DNA of 64,000 bases from Rhinolophus ferrumequinum (Eukaryota; Chordata; Mammalia; Chiroptera; Rhinolophidae): assembly GCF_004115265.2 (NCBI RefSeq), contig NC_046293.1, forward strand, positions 25,864,173 to 25,928,172, read 5' to 3'. Shown in pieces: positions 41,663 to 61,869 of the stretch (its first letter is position 1; each line of letters starts with the position of its first letter). Position numbers and translations under genes: made by a program. Under the pieces are notes generated by a model. The model saw only the letters and a program-made list of their open reading frames with translations, was not told the origin of the DNA and did no database searches.

Positions 41663-42119
41663 GTTCCTGCTCCAGGAACAAATTGCAACTGCGGCATGGA
41701 CCCAAACAAAATGACGCGAACGTGGTGAAGGAAGGGTCACGGTCAGAGGAAGCCAGCCTAGCTCCCGAGGTTCCTGGAGGTGGCAAATGAAGGAGCAAAG
41801 GGCAAAATGCAAGTGCCTGGCACGTCTGCACTGGCCAAATAAACTCCAGGACCCTGATCCCTCCTTCCCCCAGACTTCAGATCCTAACAAGCTGGAAAAA
41901 GCTGGATTTTCTTCCAGTGTGTTTGTTTTTGGATCCAACCAAGAAACAGCGAGGGAGAGGGAAAAAGACATCTTTAGAAAATGTTTTGTTTTAAAACCAC
42001 CTTTAATGCCACATTATCAATAAAATAAGAAGTAAAAACTGTTCTCATTTGCATGAGAACTCTGTTCAGGTAAAGTTTCGATAGAAGAAGAATACACTGA
42101 AACCGACAGTGTCTGTCCA

Positions 42120-48828
<6,709 letters not shown>

Positions 48829-50015
48829 GTGGTGGAAGCCCAGCAGATGGGAGCACCTGGACTCGGGGGTAGGGGGAGGGGTGTGTGGGGGACTTGGGGA
48901 AAGAGAAGGGGGGCTCCCACCATGGAGGACACAGAAGGTGAAGACATCTGGAAAGACTACACCACACACACCGTCATCATATTTTCACCTGCTCAGTTGT
49001 TATTTTTTGTTGCTTCCTCGGTCCAGGGAGAAAACATGTCAGGACAGAGCAGTTGGATTAGCTTCGCTAGAGGAATGGAGATGATACAATTGAATAGCAG
49101 TGCTGTGAATTACTTTTTTGTGTGAATTTTTTTCATTGAAGAGTCAGGAGGTGGGTGAGTTGGGGCCAGAGATGATTGTGGACCAGCATCAACTTCCTGC
49201 TCTCCCTTCCCTTTGGGCAGAGATTCTGTCTTTGACATTTGCACGAGACAGGTAGGGGAAGGGGATGGTAATGTTTTAGGACTACTGGTGGTGGACCATT
49301 CCTGGGGACCAAAAGAGACACACTGTAATTAAAGCGTGGTGCCCCTGCTCTCTCCTGTCTCCATACCTCCTTCTCAATCCCAGTCGTCAGCTCACACACA
49401 AACATCACAGCACCAGCCCAGTGCTGGCAATAGACATCAGACAGAAATTTAGATGGAGCTGTCTTACTGTGAGAAAGTGGGCCGGGTGGGAAGGACATTG
49501 TGGTTAACTATGGAGGTAGTTTCCATAGCATAACTGGAATTGATGAAGTATTGAACATCTCTGTCTAACCTGCTCTCTCTCTTGCTGGTGCCTCTTATCC
49601 CACACCTACCTTGGACTTGAATGAGCCTCAACCATTTCCAGTGACAGGTTAAAGGGATGTCCTCCCTTCCTGCTGTCCCTTCAGTCTCACATGCACAGAA
49701 ACGCTAAGTGATAGCCAGCTGCTTCCCTTCTTGGGTTTTTATTTACTGCAGCTGCTAGTTAGAAAAGTTTGAGGGGATGACTTTTAGTAATTCATGGGGA
49801 TTTTGTTGATTCTGATTATTTTCACTTTAGGGGTTATGTGGGTGGGGGTGGGGCACAGGAATTGCACTCAGACATGACATTTCAATTCATCTCTACTAAT
49901 GAAAAGGGTCCTTCCTGTGGGGGAAATCTGTGTGTCAATTTTGTCAGCTGCAGGTTCTTGTATAATAAAGATTATGCTGTCAGGCCAAGGAAATAAAATT
50001 ATTGCATACCTTAAA
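48829..50015 (+). other. GABARAPL1: GABARAPL1 3' UTR
   Basis: About 1.2 kb from the stop codon to the poly(A) signals, like the human transcript. It is T-rich and free of recognisable repeats, as expected for a conserved UTR. Confidence 0.75.
49964..49997 (+). terminator. GABARAPL1: GABARAPL1 poly(A) signals
   Basis: Two AATAAA hexamers, 49964-49969 and 49992-49997, about 1.14-1.17 kb after the stop codon. Cleavage probably falls near 50010-50020. Confidence 0.65.
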
Positions 50016-50274
50016 TCTCACCGTGAGTTCAGAAATGTTGCCTTTATTTAGTGTGTGTTAGAATAGATGGCATGTGGAGTCATTGAGCAGAAAACTTTGA
50101 GTGTGGCTGTAAGCAATGATTGCTCACACATGGTCAGATGTATTGACGTTTACTGACCGGGACTTACCGTCCAAAGGTGAATAGCGATGTGGGGCGATGT
50201 GTCTGGTGTTTTGGTGGTATGTGTCTGATTTTCTCTTTGTAGATAAATGCTTTGTCACTGCTTGATGTGTTCTT

Positions 50275-50460
50275 CAAAGCTGAAGGTGGAAGACTGCCTA
50301 CATCAGAATATAGGGGTGTGGGATGGGGAAGTGCTTATTAAAAATGCAGATGTCTAGGCCTTAGTGGGATTTAGCCCACTCAGAATCTCAGCGTAGTCGG
50401 CTGTGTTTTTAACCTGCTCCTCATTCTCTTGCACACTGAAGTTTGGAGAGGCATTGCTCT
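50275..50460 (+). repeat. MER20-like hAT fragment
   Basis: Degenerate: 'aaaaatgcagatgtctaggc', 'actcagaatctcagcgtagt', and 'cactgaagtttggagaggca' at the right end. Confidence 0.5.
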
Positions 50461-51901
50461 GTATACCTGGTTTGCCGTAAGTCCCAACCAGACCTTAGGT
50501 TTTTCATCACTTCTTGGTCAGTATGAGGTTAAAACAGTAAAAGCACCCAAGTAAGCTCCTGGGGTCAGGACGAGCTAGGTGTCATCTTCTGACCGCGAGT
50601 CTTTCCTTCAGTCAGTTAGGGACCAATATATGGGTGGGCAGTCGGGGAGCAAGCTATGAGACAATAAAAAACAGATTAGTAGAAAGTCCTTTGAGGAACT
50701 TGAAAGCCCCTCTCTAACCCTCATCTCTTATATCTATATCCCCAAGTGGTATCTACCTTTGTAGAGTTTTATGGACTACATCACAGTTACCAGAAAAGAA
50801 ATAGATGGGTATAAAAGATCTGTGGCAAGATTACACCCACCATGAAACCATGCCTAGTGCACCACCTGAGAAAGTTAAGTCAGGATTGAGAGGGAAGGAA
50901 AAAAACCCAAGCCCAGCAAGCACCCCATGAAGAAAACTAAGGAAAGCGCTAGGAATTTTTGATGTTGATGTCAAAGCACTGAAAATGGACTGTTGTTACT
51001 ACTGACGGATAAATATTGGCGTGTTGTTATTGATGAAGCCGAATAGAAGCTAATATTTGGATTAAAATGGGAACTATATTTTGAAACTAATAGACATACC
51101 CACTACCTAGCAATGAAATGAATGTTGAAGCACATGGCAGATCCCAGCCCTCCAGACACACTCGAGGAGCAGTAACACTAGTGCCAGGAAACTTCAGGCC
51201 ATTGCTAAACCAGAGAGGTACTTTGCATTTAGAGCCTGTGTCTCCCTAGGAGGCGTTGGCTTATTTCAGTTTGACCTATCTCTAGATTTTCCTGTTGGAA
51301 AAAATTTATCCTTGGATGGAACATTACATACCATGTTTGACCAGCCCTCTGGTTTTACAAATCCATGAAGTTTAAGTAAATTAGAGAAATTCACAGGCAA
51401 AGGCAGTCCGGATATTTCAGTGTGCTCTGATGAGGAGGACATGATGATCTTTCCTGAATAAAAGAATTTCTCAGAGTCCCATGTTTCCTGCTAGCCAAGC
51501 TTTAAAGCTTCTTGGAACCCTCAGGCCATTGTGAGCCAAGTCTAGGACTGAAAGCAGTTTAGGAAATGGCGTTTCACTAACCTGGGCCGCGTGTCCCATC
51601 TCAGATCGACTGACACCCTGTTACTTCTTTCTGGGAACCAAGTTTGAATGTTGTGTCAAATAAGCCCATTCTTCCCTTGGAAGCTGGTGTGACAACAGTA
51701 TCGGAGATGATGGAGTCCTTAGCTTTTACCATATATTTTGATTGAAAGATCTTGTATCTATCTGTAGGGTTTGTATACACCTAGGTTTGCCAAAGATGGT
51801 CTTGATTTATTCCTATTGTCCTGATTGCTTTATTTATGGTTCTTTTTTTCACTGTAACAAGTTTCCCCAAGGACAAAAACATATGGTCACTCTTATACTT
51901 A
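50461..51901. other. Intergenic downstream of GABARAPL1
   Basis: Relatively repeat-poor. No open frame of note, and I cannot match it to a gene or processed pseudogene. Confidence 0.4.
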
Positions 51902-52113
51902 CCGTGTTTCCCCGAAAATGAGACTTAGCTGGACAATCATCTCTAATGCATCTTTTGGAGCAAAAATTACTATAAGACCCGATATCATATATTATATTTA
52001 TTATATAGACCAGGTCTTATAGTAAAATAAGACCAGGTCTTACAGTAATTTTTGCTCCAAAAGACGCAGTAGAGCTGATCATCCAGCTAGGTCTTATTTT
52101 CGGGGAAACACGG
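51902..52113 (+). mobile_element. Palindromic TA-target MITE, copy 2
   Basis: 212 bp; starts 'ccgtgtttccccgaaaatga' and ends with its complement '...cggggaaacacgg'. TA precedes it (51900-51901); the right flank is TC, so the duplication has one change. Shortest loop of the three copies. Confidence 0.9.
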
Positions 52114-53704
52114 TCATATAAAACGGAAGCTTATTCCCAACGTCAAGAGAGAGACAATGCCCAAGCCATCTAGATGCAGCGTGCTTCAGTGTGGCTCTTA
52201 CCCTGTGTGGGCAGAGACTAAGAATGAATGCCACTGTGGAATGGCAGTGTTTTCCCATTTCTTTCCCCCAGTGCAGAATTGTTTTGTTCCTATAAAGCAT
52301 TGTATATTTTAAAAAGTTTGTAGACTGCATTTGAAATCAGTGGTTAGGATTGCAAAAGAACAAAACAACTGGGGGTTAACTAATGCTCCACGGTGGCAAC
52401 TAGGCAGACAGGTCCCCTTCCAGACAGGCACAACTCTAGGGGGCACCATGCCATTGCACAGTGTGAACAGAGCTCCCCAGAACAGTATGTGCTTGGGGCT
52501 CTGGCTGTTGCACTGCATCTTGGATCAATATTGTCAGTTGTTGCCAGTTGCTGTGGCAATGTTACATTTAGTAAGCACATAATTCCCCGTTGTATTTGTG
52601 TCATTAACCCCCAAATATATAACGGGTATGGTATAATTTTGAGGTTTTGTGTGTAGGCTGGGGCATCCTGTACATTGCCCATGGATACAGGACCAAGTCA
52701 GCTGTCACAATGATCAAATTCAGTCATTTCTGGAAAACAAACTAGTTGACAAATTGGTTTCAGCCAGTTTTTATGTGAAACTTGTAATCAGCTATTTCTA
52801 ACTGAGTTTATTTTCATATGTATTTTTACTCAGAGAGATTTGAACATGCTCCAAGCATTCATCTTCATTTTTTTTTGTCCGTTTGTTTTGTTTTTACTGC
52901 ATGGAACCACAATTATTTTCAGAAATTGGCCCATTTTGTTCTCGAGTGGCTCTGAGTTCAGTTGTCACTTCAGTACAGCCCTGAGGGCTCTTGCCTGCTG
53001 TCCAACTCCCCACCCACCCTTGTATTTACCTAGCTATTACAGTGCTAGGTCTGCAATTTGGTCATCTCAGCCTGTGGCATATTATCCTGTGGATGACTCA
53101 GGGCTGCAGAGCTTGTTTTTCTCAGCTATTTTGATCCATCTTCAAAAAGACAAAACAAAAATATGCATTGGAGTTCCTGTATCAAAAGCTGTGAGAGGTT
53201 GGTAATGTCAGCCTAATTGTCCTTTTGGATCATAGGACCATTTAAAAAAAATGTTTTTTTCCTCTTATTCTTGCAGTTATGGATGGGCATTTTGGTGCTT
53301 TGTAAATCCATACAACCAGATTATTTTCAAAGTTGGAAGTAACAGGAAGTAGTCAAATGATATTTCAGCATGCCATTGTGCAAGTGTGCATATATTTTAA
53401 CAGTGACTAACAAAGCAAAAGACTTAAGTCATTCTCCTGGTGTGTATTCAACATTGTGGACCATCTGTCTTTACAGTTCTACTTTTAACACAGCAGTGTA
53501 TTTATTCAAGATCTCTGATTAGAGAGGTGTTCAGCACTTCAAACTTACATAAAGTATCTTGAGCTCTTGGGAAGGGGGTTGAAACACATTTTCTATTTTT
53601 ACGCTTGGCTCAGCGTTCTCACATCGTTCAACAAAATCATGATTGCTTATTGGTGGGTATTCAAAGACTGAAAGTAACAATAAGCCATATTTTCGATGCT
53701 AACA
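52114..53704. other. Intergenic, nothing recognised
   Basis: No gene, exon or clear repeat. Open stretches at 52331-52682 have no recognisable protein. Confidence 0.4.
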
Positions 53705-53709
53705 TTGGC

Positions 53710-54290
53710 TAACTGCCTGCCCCCTTCAGTCTTGGCTCAGCTGTCATGTCAGGCCTACCCTGAACACCTTCTTCAGTGTTTCAACCATCTCCCTCTCTCA
53801 CCGCTCTCCCACTCATCCCTACTTTTCTCTGCTTTTGTCCTTTTTGCTTACCACTGATCACCTAACATTTTAAGTTTAGTCTTCTCTCAGTAGATTTGTA
53901 AACTCCACAAAGGCAGAAACTTTGGTCACTGATATAGACAAACCAGTCAGAACAGTGCCTGACATATACTGTGTTTCCCTGAAAATAAGACCTAGCCGGA
54001 CAATCAGCTCTAATGTGTCTTTTGGAGCAAAAATTAATATAAGACCCAGTATTATATTACATTACATTATTATATTTATTATATAATATTATTGTATTAT
54101 ACCCAGTCTTACATAAGACCCGGTCTTATTTTACTATAGTAAAATAGTAAATAAGTAAAATAGTAAATACTATAGTAAAATAAGACCGGGTCTTATACTA
54201 ATTTTTGCTCTAAAAGACACATTAGAGCTGATTGTCCGGCTAGGTCTTATTTTCAGGGAAACACAGTAGTTGATGCTCAAGAAACAGTGT
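53710..54290 (+). repeat. L2 3' end, split by MITE copy 3
   Basis: L2 from 'gtcatgtcaggcctaccctg' to 'ccagtcagaacagtgcctga' (53968), resuming after the MITE with 'gttgatgctcaagaaacag' (54269 on). The two halves are contiguous in L2. Confidence 0.75.
53969..54266 (+). mobile_element. Palindromic TA-target MITE, copy 3
   Basis: 298 bp; ends 'ctgtgtttccctgaaaataa' and complement, with TA on both sides (53967-53968 and 54267-54268). The loop carries AT-rich short repeats and a second inner hairpin around 'aagaccgggtctta'. Confidence 0.92.
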
Positions 54291-54424
54291 AAGAGTAGTA
54301 GCTCTGATAATATTGAAAATTTCATTCAAGGACTAGGTAGTTCAAGTAAGAAGTAAATTTTCCATGAAAGCACAAGTTTAAAAGGGCCATTCAAAGAACT
54401 TTTGGGAAGCTTACTTACTAGAGA

Positions 54425-54590
54425 GAAGATCTGGAGGCAGGAAATAGGGTTCGAATCCCAGCTCTGCTACTTCACTAGCTCTGTCACATGAGCCAATTTA
54501 TTTTTTGTATAAATGAAATTCTGAATTCCCTTCCTGTAACGTGTAATTACATCATAGATTGAAGGGAACATTAAATAAATCCTTTGCAAA
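54425..54590 (+). repeat. MIR SINE
   Basis: Sense MIR: 'gggttcgaatcccagctctg' then 'ctacttcactagctctgtca'. Confidence 0.75.
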
Positions 54591-55617
54591 CCTCTAACTT
54601 GCTGCCTATTAGGAATAAGTTTGATTTAATAATTTAGGCTAGTTGACAGGAATGATCTAGGTTTTCATTTTTTTATTCATTGGTAATACTGTAGTACTTT
54701 TCAATGGCAAATGCAGGATATGGCACGAGTCAGGGAAAATGAAGCGGAATAGGTTAGCTGGATGTCTCTAAAGACAGCTTGCAGAGTTGATGGGAAAAAC
54801 AGCTGAGACGGCTCTTTTCCTTTCCATTAAACTCTCCTTGAAGGTTGATTTTCCTGATGACGGTAGCTGCCATTTATTTTCAAAGACGATACTGCTGGTC
54901 TCCTCTTCCACACCACCAGGTAAAACCTAGACGTGGGGCAGAGTAGCTAGAACATTTTTTCAGCCCTACCAGGGTGGAATCAATATGAATTTTTTAAAAT
55001 TTATTTTGCTACATAATTATAAAATGGCCAGACAACTATTAATCGTGCTCTACGCACATTAACAGATAAAGCTTCCCTCCATTTATACCACTCAAAGCAG
55101 AATGAACTGTGTAGAACTGCTTTCCAAGGAGGAAACCCTGGGCCCTGGTGTCTGCAGCCCGAAGCGCTGTCTCCTTCCTGAGTGAGTGCAGCCCGGTGCT
55201 GGGGAGTCACTAGTGCTGGGGTGGCAAGTTAGGTATCTTCTCTTTTTGCCTGCTTTTACTCAACTGCCCATCCCCAGTGGCAGATCCCTCAAGGACCCAC
55301 ACTTCTTAAATACCCACAAATAAGCAAGAAGGTGAATTAAAGGGAAAAGGCCAGGAAAGAACAAATCTTTACTGACCAATTATTATGTATAAATCACTGT
55401 GCTCGATACTTACCAGTTCTCTCACTGAAATTTGGAAAGTAAACTCTACAGTGAATATTTTAGTTCAATTGACTTCTAATTAGGAGGAAGAAAGGTCAGT
55501 TTTTCTAAGGTGAAATTGCTAATGTTGAGCTATCTATAGCTCGATTCAAGCCCAGATCTCATTGCAAACTGCGTGGTCATAGCCGTTGGGGCCTTCAGGG
55601 ATTCCATGTGAAGTTTT

Positions 55618-55796
55618 TTTTGTTTGTTTGTTTGTTTTTTAAATTTATTGGGATGACAATTGTTAGTAAAATTACATAGATTTCAGGTGTGCAATTCTGT
55701 ATCACATCATCTATAAATTACATTGTGTGTTCACCACCCAGAGTCAGTTCTCCTTCCATCACCATATATTTGATCCCCCTTACCCTCATCTCCCAT
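55618..55796 (-). mobile_element. Truncated young L1 3' end
   Basis: 179 bp of L1 3' UTR in antisense with its poly(T) at the left. A perfect 13-bp target repeat, catgtgaagtttt, flanks it (55605-55617 and 55797-55809). Same subfamily as 23743-23933. Confidence 0.93.
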
Positions 55797-55879
55797 CATG
55801 TGAAGTTTTGATCGGATTAAGGACTGCAACTGTAAAGGATTTCAATTTCTCTTTGTGATGTTCCCCTGTCCTATACCTG

Positions 55880-56030
55880 AGTTGTTTCTGCTTGCATTTA
55901 CAAGTACACCAGGTAACTTTACACCTCAGGCCTTCTCCTTATCGTTGCTTTATCTGGAATGCCCTTCCATGTCCTACCTGCCTACTCTCCAGGAGTAGCA
56001 CCTGTGTGAGGATTAGGCACAAGGACAAAT
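55880..56030 (+). repeat. L2 fragment
   Basis: L2 3' part: 'tggaatgcccttccatgtcc' and 'ctgcctactctccaggagta'. Confidence 0.65.
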
Positions 56031-56574
56031 AACTGTAAAACCAAAATAACTGGCTTCAAATAGATAATGGATTCCATTCTCATGTAAACAAGTTCAGGTT
56101 TGGGATAACGGCTCTGCTTTCTGAGGCCCACCTACTGCTACCCTCTGTCCCACATCAGCTGGGTAACCCTCATCCTTAAAGCCAAAGACAACATCTGTTC
56201 CCTGTAATCAGATGGAGGAAGAGATCCACAAAGGACAGCATATGAGCCAGCTCTCTCTTAAGGCAGGTTCCCTTAGGCACTCAAGACAGTTCCATTTATT
56301 TTGACTGGCTAGAACTTAGTAACCTAGTTGCAAATGGAGTTGGAGAATTTAGTCTTTATTCTAGGTGGCCACCTAACCAGCTCAAAACTTGATTACTGTG
56401 GAAGAAGAGCATTAAAGGATACTCCAGCTTCTAATAACTCCATCAACACTCTCGGAACTCTGGCACATAATTCTCTGTGCAGGTACTGTATCCTGTCTCT
56501 CTATCCCTCTGTTATAAAAGCCATACATTTCACTGTTATTTTTTTGTATTGTTTATATTGTTTTATACACATCT

Positions 56575-56690
56575 AACTTCCCAAATTGTGTTTTAGGTCC
56601 CTCAAGAGCTGGACCCCCTTAATTGTCTTAATGTATCCCTGGTAGCCAACGAGTGACTAGGAGCTAATGACTGTTATATGAAGGAATGAA
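56575..56690 (+). repeat. L2 tail fragment
   Basis: Weak L2 3' end ending 'tatatgaaggaatgaagaaa'. Confidence 0.4.
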
Positions 56691-57704
56691 GAAATAAGCA
56701 TATGGATGCTTGTACTAAAAAATGAGATTTAGTTATTAACTCTCAGAGTATGTCCAAATGTGCTCTTTAACTTAATCTAGACACTTCTGGCATTAACTGC
56801 TTAACCAAGGAACTAGGAATACCTTTATCTCATTAATGACATAATTCTCAGTAAAGTATTGGAGACATACTATAAAATGAATCTGAAATATAGTGGTATT
56901 TTGGTGCAATTATAAATTAATGAATGTGTTCAATGTACTAATTACATACTAATATAGCACTATTAACGTTCTTAAATCCACAGGGTCAATTTTATTACTA
57001 GAATGAGAAGAGACTGAGTTATTTTAATGAGTATAAGGCTAATTGCCCAGCTCTCTTTTTCCACCTTGGCCAAAAAACTCACAATGGCCCCAGGAGGGGT
57101 GGGTGTTAAGTAAAATTAGTAGTTTGAATCTCTGTCTTGATCCTATCTTTTGCCTCTAAAAGAGTCTGAGATAGAGATTAAGTGATTTGCATAATGTTCC
57201 CAGTTTTAATAATTTTCAACCTTTTTTGGAAAGTTAATGATTGATATATTTATACTTTGTGAACATATTTGTATAAGTTTTCTTTAAAATGCAATTATAT
57301 TTCTACTTAAAAAAACCCTACCACAGGGACTAGCACAAATATTTAAAGATTATGGTGGTAAATGGAATCTTAAGAGTTTGAAAGAACCTTAAAGGTATAC
57401 ATCACCTTAAGGGTTGAGTCTTGAGAGATGCAGCTGAGATGGCCTGTTTCCTGAACCCATTTTCCTCTTTTTCCATAGTAAGAGATTTCGTACCCGGACA
57501 CTTGGCTATCCAAAATAAACAATAGATTTTCCTGTTCTACTTGCAGCTCTGTATCAATATGCCATTACTTAACCTCTATGAATTTCAATTTCCTCATTGG
57601 TAAGTTAGAAATAATAATGCCTGCCTCAGAATTACATGATTTTGTACATAATTACCCTAGAGTGTGTTAATCCTAAAGTACTGTAACTTTTCATTTAGAA
57701 ATTT
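56691..57704. other. Intergenic, nothing recognised
   Basis: AT-rich with no gene or named repeat. Confidence 0.4.
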
Positions 57705-57800
57705 ATCTCCTTCATTGTCTTGAGTTCCTTAAGACCTGGATTATATTTAATTCATATTTGTATCCTAATGCCCAGTTCTCAGTACAGTTTTGTTGAATCT
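57705..57800 (+). repeat. L2 tail fragment
   Basis: 'ttaagacctggattatattt' followed by 'taatgcccagttctcagtac'. Confidence 0.5.
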
Positions 57801-58138
57801 AAAACAATTGTGCAGTATGATATAGCAATAAAGACTAAGGCAGACTGGGCATTTTTCATATGTTGCATATTAAATACAAATCTCAAAATTCTCTAGCTAG
57901 CAGGTGAGGCGTCCTTGGAAGCCAAATTAAACTTTCAAAGTCAACTAGAACAGAGTGTAACTTGATAAGTGGCTCCCTCATTGTTTCCTACTTGCTTCTC
58001 TATCCACCTTCAGCTAATGTCACTCTGCCCTTTGCTCTCTATGCTGTAGCTTTGTGGTTCTCTTGGTTTCTCAAATTCACCAAGATTTTTATAAACTCAA
58101 GACTTTCTAAAGATTTATCTAGAATATTTGTCCCTCTG

Positions 58139-58205
58139 TATTAGTCAGGGTTCTCTAAAGAAAGAAAACCAATCAGATCATATAAAGAGGTATACTCGTA
58201 TAAAA
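58139..58205 (-). repeat. Fragment of the 24075-24485 repeat family
   Basis: Begins 'tattagtcagggttctctaa', the reverse complement of the end of the nested repeat at 24075-24485; only the first 65 bases are recognisable. Confidence 0.55.
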
Positions 58206-58901
58206 TATTTTTTTGTACAATTTAAGTACCTACTCCAATCCTGCTTCTTCATAACTTGTCCCTCAGACAAACAAAGATGAACAGTCAAAATACTAACCAC
58301 GGTTCTAGCTTCAGGTTTTACTCATGTGTTTTCTACTTGAAACATAAAATTAGAAATGCAATGATTTATTTGCAAAGACACCCAATAGGAGGAAAAAGAA
58401 AACAGTAGCGTTTGCAGTAGTGCAGGCTTTGTGTTGATCTGCAGTTCCACCTGGAACGCTGGAGAAGCTGCCACTTGGCTTCATCTGGTGAGACACATCT
58501 GCAAGCATTTACCCCAGGGACCTGCCAAACACAGTTGCAATCCTCATGGACACAGATGTCGCACGTTCCTGCGGGCAGTGCTGGCTTGCCTAGCGCTCAG
58601 GTGCCTTATAGGCTGCAGCACAACGACATAGGGCTAAGAGGACAGTAGGGAAGGCCTGGCTTTTTTCTTTTTCTTTTTTAAACCACCTTAAGATAGCTGT
58701 AGGATTCTCCTCAGCATGGCTCATCTGAAAACTAAAGACTGTTCTCTGTACCTGTTGGTTATTCAAGCCCATCCTTCAAGGCGAAAGACTGAAACAGCAT
58801 GGTTCCTTCCTAAAGATGTGTGTTAGGAGGATGAAACATTTTAAGAACAAGGAGAAGCTACATCAAAAAGCCATCAAGGAGGATGAGGGGGTTGAGGAGA
58901 C
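58206..58901. other. Intergenic, locally GC-richer
   Basis: 58385-58640 is GC-richer and open for 66 codons from 58431, but the translation matches nothing I know. Confidence 0.35.
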
Positions 58902-59091
58902 CAGTGGTTCTCAAATTTAAGAGTCAAATCACCTGCGGCTGGTTCAAGTACTTTAATGGACCCCACCCCCAGATTTTCTGATTCCACAGTTCTAGAATGT
59001 GGCTAGAATTTGCATTTCTAAGAAGTTCCCTGGTGATGCTGATGGTAGGACCACACTTTGTGACCCAAGGACCACACTTTGAAAATCACTG
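58902..59091 (+). mobile_element. MER20-like hAT-Charlie element
   Basis: 190 bp between 'cagtggttctcaaatttaag' and 'actttgaaaatcactg', a hAT terminal inverted repeat pair, with 'ggaccccacccccagatttt' inside. No clear 8-bp target repeat remains. Confidence 0.8.
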
Positions 59092-59589
59092 TAATACAAA
59101 AATACGTTACATCCCCTATCTAAAACACATCACCTCACCCTCAGTGAATTAGCAAGTTGAAATATGATGAAGTAATGTTTCCCTGCGATGTATGAGACCA
59201 ACTGCATTAGACTTGTCTGGCTTGCTTGTAAAACAGGAGAGATTTCTACTCACCACGCCAGACCTTCTAATGTGAATTTCTAGGGATAAACATAGAAAAC
59301 TGCATTTTAAACAAGGTTTTATGTATGCGGATGGAATCTTGAAAACCACTAGGTAAAGTGTTAAACTTGGCAAAGAATGAGAGAAATCCACAATTGTTGT
59401 AAAAATAAGTCTACAATACAGTGTATTGAGGCCTAAAAAGGAAGGAAGACGAGGAGATTTTTGGGATATTTTGGATATTTTTTTTGGGGGGGGATATTTT
59501 TTGTGGAGCACATTTGTGGTGCCCTATTCAAGGAAAATTTTAAAAATGGTCTTTTGGATTTACTTTCATCTGATAATTTTAACATTTTA

Positions 59590-59880
59590 AATTAAATTTA
59601 TTGGGGTGACATTGGTTAGTAAAATTACATCGTTTTCAAGTGTACAATTCTATAATATATCATCTATATATTGCATTGTGTTCATCAACCAGAGTCAGTT
59701 TTCCTTTCATAACCATATATTTGACCCTCTTTACCCTCTTCTAACATCCCCACTGGCCCCCCCCACCCCTCTGGTAACCACTAAACTATTGTCTATTTCT
59801 ATGATTTTTTGTTTGTTTTTCTGCTTCATTTGTTGCTTTCAGTTTTATATCCCACATATGAGTGAAATCATGGTTTTCAA
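59590..59880 (-). mobile_element. Young L1 3' end, truncated
   Basis: Antisense L1 3' UTR: 'aaatttattggggtgacatt', 'ccctctggtaaccac'-like, to 'tatcccacatatgagtgaaa'. 'ctgataat' occurs on both sides (59570-59577 and 59881-59888). Confidence 0.88.
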
Positions 59881-59888
59881 CTGATAAT

Positions 59889-61860
59889 CATTTTTTAAAA
59901 ACTTGGATAAGTTTGTGTGTTATTGGTGTGTTATAATCTGCATATGACTTCTGCAATGTAGGGGATTTTGTTTGTTTATTCTTGAACAAAATAACCTGGG
60001 TCTTTATAACTAGTCACTTAAAGTCACCATCCATCCTACTGAATAGGGTTAAGATATGTGGTGTTTCTAATACTGGGTGTACATTAGCATCAATGCCAAT
60101 CTTTGAAAAAACAGAGATTCCAGGGCCCACTTCAGCATCCTTCCTGGGAAGGACGTGTGGGCGGGTCTGGGTATCTTTACTTTTTACAAACCCCTCAAAT
60201 GATCTTACAGTTGAGTTATGAAACTCTACTGGATACTTTTTGTTTAACAAACTCATTGGTAGCAGTTCTGGATATAGAGCTTCTCCCCTGAATTTGCTTC
60301 ATTTTCCTACTAAGTAACAGACCTAAAATAGTTCTTGCCAGATCTACATTTCCTTGTCCGTCACTTCTTGGGGTACCGCGGCTCTAAGACGATTCCAGTC
60401 AGTGAATTAGATTTCTGCTACCGGTAGTAGAAGCTATCGCACAGCTTTGAAAAGGTTAGCCGCCTGTCTTCTGCCCACAATAACTTTGATGCTATTTGGA
60501 TCTGACTTTGATGCTATTTTGATGAACTAACTTTCAAGGCAGCCTCCAAACCCTGACTCTTCCCTCCCACTTCGTCACAGGTAGGTTTTTGAAGCAATTA
60601 TGTTCATTTCGCTGATGGCCACAAGGTGGCGGGCCAGATCTGTTTAATAACAATACATCTTTGGTTGCAACTATCATTTTCCCAAGAATGTGTTACCTTT
60701 TTGTAAACACAGACCACATAATATGAGATATCATCTTATTCACTGATTGTCAAGCATTTTTATCTTCTAAAGGAGGGTGATGAATTACACATTTTTAATT
60801 TTTCCCCCTCTTTGATATGTGTTTCAGAATCTAAGAAAAATATTAGCACTCACTATATCTTACACACATGGAAGTGCTTCTTTTCAAAAATTAACAGTGA
60901 TGCATATCCAAGAAAGGAAATAAACATATTTAAAAGAAAATATTATAACATAAATACGTTTCCTCATTTGTTTTGTTTGAGTTACCTAAAAGGTAAATAC
61001 ATAAATACATACCTACGTACATACATGAGGGGGAGACCTAAGAAAGATATATAAGAAGGAAAAAACAAAATGCTTTTTGTTTTATCAGTTTTTAAACCCC
61101 TGAGAGTATTTGCCTCTGTAAAAAGTGAAGTTTTGTTGATAGACTATCACTGCAATCCAAAAAGTAAGTATCAGTTACAAATCCCTTTAAATCGTCAGAA
61201 TTGACTTTGTTCTCATTGCCTCCATCTATTGTGTTACAAACTAATGGAGAACTTGCTCCCGGGAAGGTGGGTAGAGGAGGATGAGGCAAGAAAAAGAAAA
61301 GGACATGAACACTTTTTGAGCATCTTTACTCAAATGTGCTCTACTCCTTGTTTGTTTAGGAGATTAAATTTTCAAATAAGGATAAAAAAACTAGAACTAC
61401 ATTTTGGTATTGCTTTCAAAAAGAAAAAAATAAACAATAAAAAATAAGAATAAAATATACACCTAGGTAATGTTGTTTGTAATGGTCAGATCTACTAAAG
61501 AGATTACATGTATATGGTAGTTTTCTGCTTCTCTCGCCAACCTCATGTATCATAAGTCAGTTGCCCTTTCTCTAATTAATCTTGAACCACACTGGTCCTA
61601 TATCTGTTTCTGGAACTACACTAAGCAATTTCCTGTTTGGGGGCTGTGCATATGCTGGCACGTTCTGCTCAATTGCTCCTCCCTTAGCTCTGTACATCCA
61701 GCTCATTCTTATACTTTGTCTTAGTTCAACTATTACAATCTCTGATCACCCAGTTAGAGATTGTAGGGTCCCTCCATCCACTATTGCTCTGAATCTCAAA
61801 CTGTTTTTTGTTTCATTTATAACACAAATTTGAACGTGTAGCTTTTACTTGCCTTTTAGA
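59889..61860. other. Intergenic, nothing recognised
   Basis: No gene or confidently named repeat. A short 'aaatacataaatacatacct' tandem lies at about 60994-61026. Confidence 0.4.
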
Positions 61861-61869
61861 TTTTGTAAT

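Noticed and set aside
49133-49498. 121-codon minus-strand open frame in the GABARAPL1 3' UTR
   Set aside because: No domain or family resemblance and no promoter; likely chance in GC-richer UTR.
50770-51500. Possible processed pseudogene downstream of GABARAPL1
   Set aside because: Scattered peptide-like stretches (for example GKEKNPSPAST) match nothing I know and frames are closed throughout.
52331-52682. Overlapping open frames on both strands (up to 100 codons)
   Set aside because: I considered a processed pseudogene, but no translation looks like a known protein and there is no poly(A) tail.
58431-58631. 66-codon Cys-rich open frame in a GC-richer island
   Set aside because: Considered as a small secreted protein; there is no signal peptide, splice context or family match.
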